From: Silicimonas sp963779765
GTDB lineage: Bacteria > Pseudomonadota > Alphaproteobacteria > Rhodobacterales > Rhodobacteraceae
Direction of reading: 5' to 3'
Length of the DNA stretch: 64,000 nt
Assembly: GCA_963779765.1 (NCBI GenBank)
Contig: CAVZZP010000002.1
Span: forward strand, 682,001-746,000
In this document: in pieces, positions 56,323 through 64,000 of the stretch
How positions within the stretch are numbered: position 1 is the stretch's first letter
How the letters are laid out: every line of letters starts with the position of its first letter
Position numbers and translations under genes: made by a program
The notes under the pieces: generated by a model
Seen by the model: the letters and a program-made list of their open reading frames with translations, nothing else
Database searches by the model: none
What the model was told of the DNA's origin: nothing

Positions 56323-59300
56323 ATGGCCGAGTTCAAGAAGATCCTCATCGCCAACCGGGGCGAGATCGCCATTCGCGTCATGCGCGCGGCGAACGAGCTC
56401 GGCAAGCGCACCGTCGCGGTCTACGCCGAAGAGGACAAGCTGTCGCTCCACCGTTTCAAGTCGGACGAGGCTTATCAGATCGGCAAGGGGATGGGCCCGG
56501 TGGCGGCCTATCTTTCCATCGACGAGATCATCCGCGTCGCGAAGGACTGCGGCGCCGACGCGATCCATCCGGGCTATGGCCTTCTGTCCGAGAACCCGGC
56601 CCTCGTCGATGCGTGCGATGCTGCGGGCATCGCCTTCATCGGACCCAAGGCCGACACCATGCGCGCCCTCGGCGACAAGGCCAGCGCACGGAAGGTGGCG
56701 ATCAAGGCAGGCGTTCCCGTCATCCCCGCAACCGAGGTCCTCGGCGACGACATGAAAGCCATCCGCAAGGAGGCCGAGGCCATCGGCTATCCGATGATGC
56801 TCAAGGCCTCCTGGGGCGGGGGCGGCCGGGGGATGCGCCCGATCCTGAAGGCCGAGGAACTGGAGGAAAAGGTCCGCGAGGGCCGGCGCGAGGCCGAGGC
56901 CGCTTTCGGCAATGGCGAGGGCTATCTCGAGAAGATGATCCTTCGCGCCCGCCACGTCGAGGTTCAGATCCTTGGCGACAACCAGGGCAACATCTATCAT
57001 CTGTGGGAGCGCGACTGCTCGGTCCAGCGCCGCAACCAGAAGGTCGTCGAACGGGCACCCGCGCCATACCTCTCGTCCGCGCAGCGCGAGAAGATCTGCG
57101 GCCTGGGCAAGAAGATCGCCGAGGCGGTGAACTACGAATGCGCCGGCACCATCGAATTTCTGATGGACATGGAGACGGGCGAGTTCTTCTTCATCGAGGT
57201 GAACCCCCGCATCCAGGTCGAGCACACCGTGACCGAGGAAGTGACGGGCATCGACATCGTCCGAGCGCAGATCCTGATCGCGGAAGGCAAGAGCCTCGTC
57301 GAGGCCACCGGCGTCGCCTCGCAGTACGACGTCCAGCTCGACGGACACGCCATCCAGTGCCGGATCACCACCGAGGATCCGTCGAACAACTTCATTCCCG
57401 ACTACGGCCGCATCACCGCCTATCGCGGTGCGACGGGCATGGGCATCCGGCTCGACGGCGGCACGGCTTACTCCGGCGCGGTCATCACGCGGTACTACGA
57501 CTCGCTTCTGGAGAAGGTCACCGCCTGGGCTCCCACGCCCGAAGCCGCCATCGCACGAATGGACCGGGCCCTGCGCGAGTTCCGCATCCGGGGCGTGGCC
57601 ACGAACATCGCCTTCGTCGAGAACCTGCTGAAGCACCCGCAATTCCTGAACAACGAGTACCACACCAAGTTCATCGACCAGACGCCCGAGCTGTTCGACT
57701 TCCGCCCCCGCCGCGACCGGGCGACGCGCATCCTGAACTACATCGCCGACGTGACGATCAACGGGCATCCCGACGTCGCGGGCCGCCCGCTCCCGCGTGA
57801 GGGCCTGAAGCTTCCCATAGCACCCGAGATCGGCACCCGGACGCCGCAGCCGGGCGCGAAGGCGATCCTCGACAAGGACGGCCCCGAGGCCGTCGCGCGC
57901 TGGATGTCCGAACAGACCCGCCTTCTCGTCACTGACACGACCATGCGAGACGCGCCGCAATCGCTTTTGGCGACGCGAATGCGGTCGGTCGACATGATCA
58001 AGATCGCACCCAACTATGCCCACGATCTGTCGCAGATTTTCAGCGTCGAATGCTGGGGCGGGGCGACCTTCGACGTCGCCTACCGCTTCCTCCAGGAGTG
58101 CCCGTGGCAGCGCCTGCGCGACCTGCGCGCGCGGATGCCGAACCTTATGACGCAGATGCTTCTGCGCGGCTCGAACGGCGTCGGCTACACGAACTATCCC
58201 GACAACGTCGTGCAGTCCTTCGTGAAGCAGGCTGCAGAAACCGGCATCGACCTCTTCCGCGTCTTCGATCCGCTGAACTGGGTCGAGAACATGCGCGTCT
58301 CGATGGATGCGGTCCTGGAGTCCGGTAAGCTGCTGGAAGGCGCCATCTGCTATACCGGCGACATCCACGATCCCGACCGCGCGAAGTACGACCTGAAATA
58401 CTACGTCGACATGGGGAAAGAGCTGAAGGCGGCCGGAACACATATCCTCGGCCTCAAGGACATGGGCGGCCTCGTGAAGCCCCGCGCCGCGACCGCGCTG
58501 GTCAAGGCGCTGAAGGAGGAGGTCGGCCTGCCGATCCACTTCCACACCCACGACACGGCGGGCATCGCGCTCGCCTCGATCCTGGCCGCCTCGGACGCAG
58601 GCGTCGATGCCGTGGATTGCGCGATGGACTCGCTGTCGGGCAACACCTCGCAGGCCACGCTCGGCACGCTGGTCGAGGCGCTGAAGCACACCGACCGCGA
58701 GACCGGGCTCGATATCGGCGCGATCCGACGGATCTCGAACTACTGGGAAAGCGTGCGCGACCACTACGCCGCCTTCGAGTCGGGGATGCAGTCGCCCTCT
58801 TCCGAGGTTTACCTGCACGAGATGCCGGGCGGGCAATTCACCAACCTCAAGGCTCAAGCCCGATCAATGGGGCTCGAGGACCGCTGGCACGAGGTGGCCG
58901 AGACCTATGCCGACGTGAACCGCCTCTTCGGCGACGTCATCAAGGTCACACCGATCGCCAAGACCGTCGGCGATCTGGCACTGATGCTCGTGAGCCAGGG
59001 CCTTTCCACGAAAGACCTGATGGAGAAGGACACCGACTTCTCCTTCCCGGACAGCGTCATCACCTTGATGGAAGGCTACGTCGGTCAGGCACACGGCGGG
59101 TTTCCCGCGGATGTCGTCAAGAAGGTGCTGAAGGATGAAAAGCCGATAGACGTCCGCCCCGGCTCGCTTCTGAAGCCCGCCGATCTGGAGGCCGAGCGCA
59201 AGGCGCTGTCCGAGCGCTTCGAGATGAAGATCGATGACGAGGACCTGAACGGATACATGATGTATCCCAAGGTCTTCACCGACTATCTCGAGCGCCACGC

Positions 59301-59763
59301 CATCTACGGCCCCGTGCGAGCGCTGCCGACGCGGACGTTCTTCTACGGCATGGAGCCCGGCGAGGAGATCTCGGCCGAGATCGACCCCGGCGTCACGCTG
59401 GAGATCCGCTGCCAGGCCATCGCCGAGACCAATGCAGAAGGCGAGGCCAAGGTGTTCTTCGAACTGAACGGCCAGCCCCGCACCGTCCGGATCGCCGACC
59501 GCTCGTCGGGCAAGGCCACCGCTCTGCGCCCCAAGGCGGAGCCCGGCAACCCGAACCACATCGGCGCGCCGATGCCCGGCGTCGTCGCCTCGGTCGCGAT
59601 CCAGGCCGGCGGCGAGGTGAAGGCTGGCGACCTGATGCTGACCATCGAGGCGATGAAGATGGAAACCGGCCTCCACGCCGACCGCGACGCCCGGGTGAAG
59701 GCCGTCCATGTTTCACCCGGCGCTCAGATCGACGCGAAGGATCTCCTGGTGGAGTTGGAGTAG
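56323..59763 (+). CDS. pyc: Pyruvate carboxylase
   Basis: A 1146-residue biotin enzyme giving oxaloacetate from pyruvate. In order: biotin carboxylase (KILIANRGEIAIRVMRAA, KASWGGGGRGMR ATP loop, FIEVNPRIQVEHTVTEE), carboxyltransferase (LLVTDTTMRDAPQSLLATR; the HFHTHDTAG metal site), and a C-terminal biotinyl domain with EAMKMET, the biotin lysine at 59656-59658. In the conserved RDAHQSL motif the His is Pro (RDAPQSL), encoded ccg. The start MAEFKKILIAN at 56323 matches the family. It is anaplerotic and probably monocistronic. Confidence 0.94.
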   Translation: MAEFKKILIANRGEIAIRVMRAANELGKRTVAVYAEEDKLSLHRFKSDEAYQIGKGMGPVAAYLSIDEIIRVAKDCGADAIHPGYGLLSENPALVDACDAAGIAFIGPKADTMRALGDKASARKVAIKAGVPVIPATEVLGDDMKAIRKEAEAIGYPMMLKASWGGGGRGMRPILKAEELEEKVREGRREAEAAFGNGEGYLEKMILRARHVEVQILGDNQGNIYHLWERDCSVQRRNQKVVERAPAPYLSSAQREKICGLGKKIAEAVNYECAGTIEFLMDMETGEFFFIEVNPRIQVEHTVTEEVTGIDIVRAQILIAEGKSLVEATGVASQYDVQLDGHAIQCRITTEDPSNNFIPDYGRITAYRGATGMGIRLDGGTAYSGAVITRYYDSLLEKVTAWAPTPEAAIARMDRALREFRIRGVATNIAFVENLLKHPQFLNNEYHTKFIDQTPELFDFRPRRDRATRILNYIADVTINGHPDVAGRPLPREGLKLPIAPEIGTRTPQPGAKAILDKDGPEAVARWMSEQTRLLVTDTTMRDAPQSLLATRMRSVDMIKIAPNYAHDLSQIFSVECWGGATFDVAYRFLQECPWQRLRDLRARMPNLMTQMLLRGSNGVGYTNYPDNVVQSFVKQAAETGIDLFRVFDPLNWVENMRVSMDAVLESGKLLEGAICYTGDIHDPDRAKYDLKYYVDMGKELKAAGTHILGLKDMGGLVKPRAATALVKALKEEVGLPIHFHTHDTAGIALASILAASDAGVDAVDCAMDSLSGNTSQATLGTLVEALKHTDRETGLDIGAIRRISNYWESVRDHYAAFESGMQSPSSEVYLHEMPGGQFTNLKAQARSMGLEDRWHEVAETYADVNRLFGDVIKVTPIAKTVGDLALMLVSQGLSTKDLMEKDTDFSFPDSVITLMEGYVGQAHGGFPADVVKKVLKDEKPIDVRPGSLLKPADLEAERKALSERFEMKIDDEDLNGYMMYPKVFTDYLERHAIYGPVRALPTRTFFYGMEPGEEISAEIDPGVTLEIRCQAIAETNAEGEAKVFFELNGQPRTVRIADRSSGKATALRPKAEPGNPNHIGAPMPGVVASVAIQAGGEVKAGDLMLTIEAMKMETGLHADRDARVKAVHVSPGAQIDAKDLLVELE

Positions 59764-59831
59764 ATCGTGAGGCGGGGACGGTTCGGCGAAGCGTTAACCA
59801 TCTGGTAACCGCGTCCCGCTAGACCGCAGGA

Positions 59832-60437
59832 ATGCCCAAGTTCCGCGGTTCTCACGCCACAATCCGACGGAATGCTCCGGTCATGGACCTGAGCTGGAAA
59901 CTTCGCGGCCGCCTCGCCGGCCTTGCCATCCTTACCGCCGGTTTCGTCGCCGCCAACGCCTTGCCGGACCTCGGCGCCGCGGCGGCTCGCACAGGGGGCG
60001 TGACCGGGCCGGACACACGGTCTTCCAGCGCACTCGACATCACGCTCGCCCAGCTTCAGGCACGCGCGCATCTCGACCGCTTCTTCGAAGCGGTTCTCGA
60101 CGACCGCGGAATCGCGCGGAACGGTGCGGCCCTCAAGGTCGCCCTTCGCGACGAACGCACCGGCGCCGGCAGCATCGTCTGGATCACGCCCTTCGCTCGG
60201 CGCGGGGATCTCTTGATGGGAACGCTGGCGGCGGCGCCCGCCCCGGCTCTCCGCATTCGCCAGGGCGACCTCGTGCGCTTTCACCCCGAGGATGTGCGCG
60301 ACTGGTCCTTCACGGGACCGGACGGGCGGATGTACGGCAACTTCACCACGCGCCTCGTCCTGAACGCCATGGCCCCCGACCAGGCGGCGCGGATCGCGGC
60401 GATCCTGTCCGACAGTCCTGCTCCTGCGGATTGGTGA
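59832..60437 (+). CDS. DUF2314 domain-containing protein
   Basis: A 201-residue protein, or 184 if it starts at the ATG at 59883 (MDLSWKLRGRLAGLAILTAG), which places a hydrophobic signal/anchor at its N terminus and is my preferred start. The DUF2314 domain is clear in the C-terminal half: VALRDERTG, IVWITPFARRGDLLMGTLA, LVRFHPEDVRDWSFTGPDGR and MYGNFTTRLVLN. Function unknown; the family is often predicted to be membrane-linked. It precedes tRNA-Gly by 76 bases. Confidence 0.75.
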   Translation: MPKFRGSHATIRRNAPVMDLSWKLRGRLAGLAILTAGFVAANALPDLGAAAARTGGVTGPDTRSSSALDITLAQLQARAHLDRFFEAVLDDRGIARNGAALKVALRDERTGAGSIVWITPFARRGDLLMGTLAAAPAPALRIRQGDLVRFHPEDVRDWSFTGPDGRMYGNFTTRLVLNAMAPDQAARIAAILSDSPAPADW

Positions 60438-60513
60438 GCAGCCGAAAATCTGGGGCCACGCCGGCTTTTTCGCTTGCAGCGCGTGCCCGGAGTTTATATC
60501 TCCCGCCACGGAC

Positions 60514-60588
60514 GCGGGCGTAGCTCAGGGGTAGAGCATAACCTTGCCAAGGTTAGGGTCGTGAGTTCGAATCTCATCGCCCGCTCCA
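60514..60588 (+). tRNA. tRNA-Gly (GCC)
   Basis: A full cloverleaf. Acceptor GCGGGCG pairs with CGCCCGC, the D-arm contains AGCTCAGGGGTAGAGC, the anticodon stem-loop is ACCTTGCCAAGGT with anticodon GCC at 60546-60548, and the T-arm is GTGAGTTCGAATCTCAT. The discriminator T is followed by an encoded CCA (60586-60588). Confidence 0.97.
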
Positions 60589-60871
60589 AAATACACAGCC
60601 ACATATACAGGTACTTCGCGCAGTTCCGTTTCGTGACGGGATGCAAGCGTGAGCCTTGAGAAGGGCAACCTTCTTGTTCATTCATTCGCCGCGGGATGTT
60701 GGACAGAGGGTCACTCCGGCTGTTAGAATCCGGCAGAAGTATTGGACAAGGCCTCGGTGGACGAAAATTGATGGCGGCGGACGTAATCGGAAGTTACGCT
60801 GCAATACGACCAACGTCCTTCGACGGATCTCCTGCCTGCATTCACAGCCTGGACGGTCGAGGTAGATAAAG
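60589..60871. other. Low-G+C gap after tRNA-Gly
   Basis: This 283-base stretch is clearly poorer in G+C than its surroundings. It contains no frame that looks coding, no clear terminator for the tRNA and no copy of the tRNA 3' end. It may mark an insertion boundary. Confidence 0.4.
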
Positions 60872-60991
60872 ATGCGAGCATTCGCTGGGCTTGCGTGCCT
60901 CTCTGCTTTGTTTTCCGCCTGCGCGCTACCGCTGCAAGCTGGCGATGGTGCCCGTTTGGGGGATCACATCAGAACGACAGCCGCGTTCTAG
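60872..60991 (+). CDS. Small lipoprotein-like peptide, 39 residues
   Basis: Short open frame: MRAFAGLACLSALFSACALP followed by a polar tail ending TAAF. The start resembles a lipoprotein signal with lipobox LFSAC (Cys17). A ribosome site gaggtagataaag precedes the ATG with good spacing. It overlaps the end of the convergent peptide-synthetase gene by 23 bases. It may be a real small lipoprotein or a remnant; there is no homology evidence. Confidence 0.45.
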   Translation: MRAFAGLACLSALFSACALPLQAGDGARLGDHIRTTAAF

Positions 60992-63900
60992 CGAGCCTGT
61001 TCACTCCGATCCGGTCGAGGATCGGTCGCATGATCCGGCCAGCAACGACGCCCGCCGAGAGCGCGACGGCCACGTAGGCGAGCGTCGCGACAGGACCGAC
61101 GGTCAACTCGAGAACGAACTCCATCGGCTTGTGCGTCAGGTAGATCATCAGCGCATTCGCCGAAATCGCGACGACTGCGAGCGAAAGGATTCGAGGCAGC
61201 CGGACGGCAGGCAGCGCCAAGACGACCAGCAGGCCCGCGACCCAGAGATATTCGTCCCCCCCGAGCATCAGCGCTACGACAATCGCGTGCACGGCCATGA
61301 TCCCCGCGACGATCATGCCCCGCCGCCAGGTGTCCGCCTGCGCGGCAAGCATCCCGATCAGCAGGAGCGGTAGAAGCGTCGTCGGCCAGCGGCGCAGGAC
61401 GGCGCTGGCGGACCCGAAGTCGTCGAGCGTGGCACCTGCCCACATCACCGTCAGGACAGCCACTGCCTCGGTCGCCACGATGGCCGCCAGCATCCAGCGC
61501 CAGGGGTCCCGTGTCAGCCTCTCCCTGACCGTCCAGAACGACAGCGCCAGCCCGACGACAAGGAACATCTGGAGATAGGCGTGCAGGAACCAAAGCCAGA
61601 TGATGTGGTGGCGAGCGGTCGGATCCTCCCCGGCGGCCAGGGCCAGGAACGGCGAGAGGTTCTCGTAGAGAAGGACGGCCGACGGATCGACGTCGCGGCC
61701 GAGAGCCACGGTGTGGACGAGGTAGATCACCAGCGCCACGGGAATGAGCGGGATCGCGATCTTGGCCATCAGCGCCCAGACCCGACCCGTCTGCCCGTCC
61801 GCCAGGATCGACGGAAGCTGAAGCCGCCCGAAGGCGTATCCCGCGAGCGCCACGAGAAGCGTCGATCCACCGCCGACCGCCGTCCCGTTACCGTGTTGCG
61901 CCACGATCATGATGATCGCGAGGGTCCGCAGCAGGATGAAGCTCTCCAGCCGCGTGACCTCGAGCGACGCGACTTTCGTCGGCCTGTCGGTTTCCGGCCA
62001 GAGCCGCGACAGGTCGGCAATGGACATCCATTCCCACCCTTGGGGCAGGCGCAAGCCGCACCTCTCCAGTTCCATCCGCGTCTCGATGGTCCCCAGACTG
62101 TCGGTTCCGAGATCGGCGAGCGAGATGTCGCGACGCGTCACCTCGAGCCCCGAGATGCGGCCGTAAAGCGCGGCGATGGCGCATTCAGCCGCGCCCGTTG
62201 GCGCCTCGCCTTCGCTTGGCGAAGCGACTGGTTGAAGGGCATGTTCTGCGAGCACCGCCCGGTCGATCTTGCCGTTCCGCGTCAGGGGAAGGCGGTCGAG
62301 AACGTGAACACCCTCCGGTTCCATGTAGGTCGGCATCTGGCGCGCAAGGGCCGCGCGAACGGAAGGAACGACAGAGGCGTCCCGCGCCGCGACGAAGAGG
62401 TGAAGCGCGGGCCGGTCGCCCACCACCAGGCATTCCGCCGCCTCGATGCCCGCTACCTGCATCGCCACGGCGGCGATCCCCGCGGGCTCGATCCGGTGAC
62501 CGTTGATCTTGACCTGCGCGTCGGCGCGCCCGATCGCCGTGACACCGCGTCCGGGCAACCAGAACCCCAGGTCTCCGGTCCGATGCGACATCCCGTCGTC
62601 CGTATCCAGAGACCGGGCGCCGACGACAGGATCGGGAAGGTCGATGACGATTTCGCCCGGCTCTCCGGGACCGACCGGCGCTCCGTCGGCATCGACGATC
62701 CTGACGCCGGTCCAGGGCATGGGATGTCCGACGGGCACGCGCCGCGACTTCTCGCCGACCTCTGGCAACAAGGCGATCAGCGCTGCCTGTGGCGTCTCGG
62801 TCGCTCCGTAGAGGTTCCACTGCCGGGCCTCGGGCGCGATCCCTCGCCAGTCCGCGACGAGGGAGGGCGGGAGGGTGTCGCCACCCCAGAAGACGGCGCG
62901 GCATCCCTTCAGGGCGCCAGCGTCTCCCGACATGGACAGCAGCCGCGCTGTCGCAGGCGTGACGTGCAGGACGCTGACCCCGGCGGTCCGTGCCAGCGCC
63001 GCAAGAGCCTCGGGCCGTCCGATCTCCTCCTCGGAGGGAATGGTCACGCAGCCCCCGGTCGACAGGGGCAGCAAGATGTCCCGCATGATCGGGTCGTGCG
63101 AAAGCCCCGCGAGCATCAGCGTCACGGGCGCATCGAGCGCGAGTTCCCGGGCCTCCCACTCGACGAAGCGCAGCAGAGACCGCGCCCGGTGCAGGACGGC
63201 TTTCGGACGGCCCCGTCGTGCCCGACGTGAAAAGAGCATAGGCAGGGCGGTCGCCGGACGGCGGCACAGGCGGCGTGGGCGGCGGAGCCTCGTCCGCCTC
63301 GGGCGGCCGGACCAGGCTGATCTCGCCCGAGCCGTCGTCCCAGACACCCCCGGCCGGGATCATCGCGCTTGCGCCGAGCGATGCCAGCATCTCGCGGACG
63401 CGATCCTCCGGCAGGGCCGCGTCGATCAGGGCGAAGGTGCCACCTGCACGGGACACTCCCAGCATCGAGGCCACCATCTCAGGCGCGCGCGTCGCATGGA
63501 TGGCGACGGGACGGGCCAGATCGACATCACCCGCATGAAGACCCGACGCCACACGCTCGGCCTCGCGCTTAAGCCCGGCATAGGTGACCTGTGCGTCGGA
63601 CGTTCGAAGCGCAACCGCGTCGGGGACACGTGTCGCGGTCCTGTCGAACACCTCCCAAAGGCTTTCGGCTCCTTGCCACCCAGTATCCACCGGCGGAATG
63701 ACGACAGCGCCATCCTTCCGCGCAGCCGCGAGGATTTGTTCGCAGGTGGCCTCCGGGTCGCGCAGGGCCGCCCGGAACAGCCGGTCCTGAAGGTCCAGAA
63801 AAGCGACCGCACGATCCTGCGACAGGTGTTCCGCGTCGTAGAAGGCACGCGCGACGATCCCGTCCCCCTCCTCGGTCAGCACGAGGTTCAGGTCGTATTC

Positions 63901-64000
63901 CGTCCGACGGTCCAGGAACTCGCGCGGCCCGACCGTCAGATCGCCCGCCCGCATGGGTTTGGCCGAGGGAAACTTGTTGATGGAAACGAAGGGACCTTGC
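60969..64000 (-). CDS. Nonribosomal peptide synthetase with C-terminal acyltransferase-3 membrane domain, 5' truncated, frameshifted
   Basis: The gene continues past the right edge, so only its 3' part is seen. In protein order: the end of a condensation-like domain (64000 to ~63770); an adenylation domain (A3 LFTSGTTGRPKAV, A5 NLYGATET, A7 HRTGDLGFW, A10 LTRNGKIDRA); a thiolation domain with DLGTDSLGTIET (Ser is the phosphopantetheine site); and a membrane acyltransferase-3 domain of ~320 residues with about ten segments and the R-x10-H motif (RTLAIIMIVAQHG). One extra G at 63211-63214 breaks A3. The acyltransferase probably transfers an acyl or aminoacyl group to or from a lipid or glycan; the substrate amino acid is unknown. 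Confidence 0.85.

Noticed and set aside
56008..58857. Very long open frame on the minus strand opposite pyruvate carboxylase
   Set aside because: It is a mirror of a highly biased, G/C-rich coding strand; the plus strand encodes a complete pyruvate carboxylase.
60514..60588. An att site from the tRNA-Gly 3' end
   Set aside because: No second copy of the 3' sequence and no integrase gene in the window.
60656..60865. Open frame of 69 codons after tRNA-Gly
   Set aside because: Low-G+C region, no ribosome site, and no sensible start; looks random.

Overview
The window (about two thirds G+C) looks like chromosome of a Rhodobacterales/Roseobacter-type alphaproteobacterium. The signs are codon usage, an MXAN-free but typical set of ABC, TRAP and TTT uptake systems for organic acids, a VPLPA-CTERM sorting signal, a surE-pcm-nlpD block, and a small conserved protein of a type I associate with this order. 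This taxonomic call is inference from gene content; there is no rRNA. One RNA gene is present, tRNA-Gly(GCC).

Layout. 1-4 kb: end of a phosphonate-type ABC importer (phnD-phnC-phnE-phnE) with a HAD hydrolase. 4-8.2 kb: a YhiN/HI0933 flavoprotein and a large secreted Ig-like/RTX repeat protein. 8.6-13.2 kb: a tctCBA tripartite tricarboxylate transporter in one operon with an AtuA-like (DUF1446) protein and a DUF4387 protein. 13.3-20.6 kb: three glycosyltransferases facing a glycogen-debranching-type glycosidase, galU and a stand-alone receiver. 20.9-27 kb: DedA-family membrane protein, a small membrane protein, hyuA/hyuB (hydantoinase/oxoprolinase) and a multi-pass membrane protein. 27.2-45.7 kb: the most interesting block. 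It holds a branched-chain-type ABC importer, a MarR regulator, a molybdenum hydroxylase (FAD subunit plus a fused 2Fe-2S/molybdopterin subunit), a 6-hydroxynicotinate-reductase homologue, a UPF0280 protein, an 'amino acid synthesis' (DUF1185) protein, a TRAP transporter, and iorAB. 45.8-60.4 kb: mostly conserved core genes (SDR, surE, pcm, nlpD-like, efp, M29 aminopeptidase, uvrD/pcrA, a VPLPA-CTERM protein, an FMN alpha-hydroxy-acid oxidase, pyruvate carboxylase, a DUF2314 protein). 60.5-64 kb: tRNA-Gly, then the 3' part of a nonribosomal peptide synthetase whose last domain is a membrane acyltransferase.

How the genes work together. My reading is that 27-46 kb encodes uptake and oxidation/reduction of an N-heteroaromatic acid or a related cyclic compound. 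The molybdenum hydroxylase would introduce a hydroxyl/oxo group and the Hnr homologue would reduce the ring at low potential. IorAB could supply reduced ferredoxin, and unknown-function proteins (UPF0280, DUF1185, possibly HyuAB nearby) could act on the product. The substrate cannot be read from the sequence.

Sequence quality. Fifteen apparent single-base frameshifts break thirteen otherwise intact genes. Nearly all are explained by one extra base, often in a short run of identical bases. I treat these genes as single, probably functional genes with assembly or sequencing indels, and give the full span with the frameshift position in each entry.
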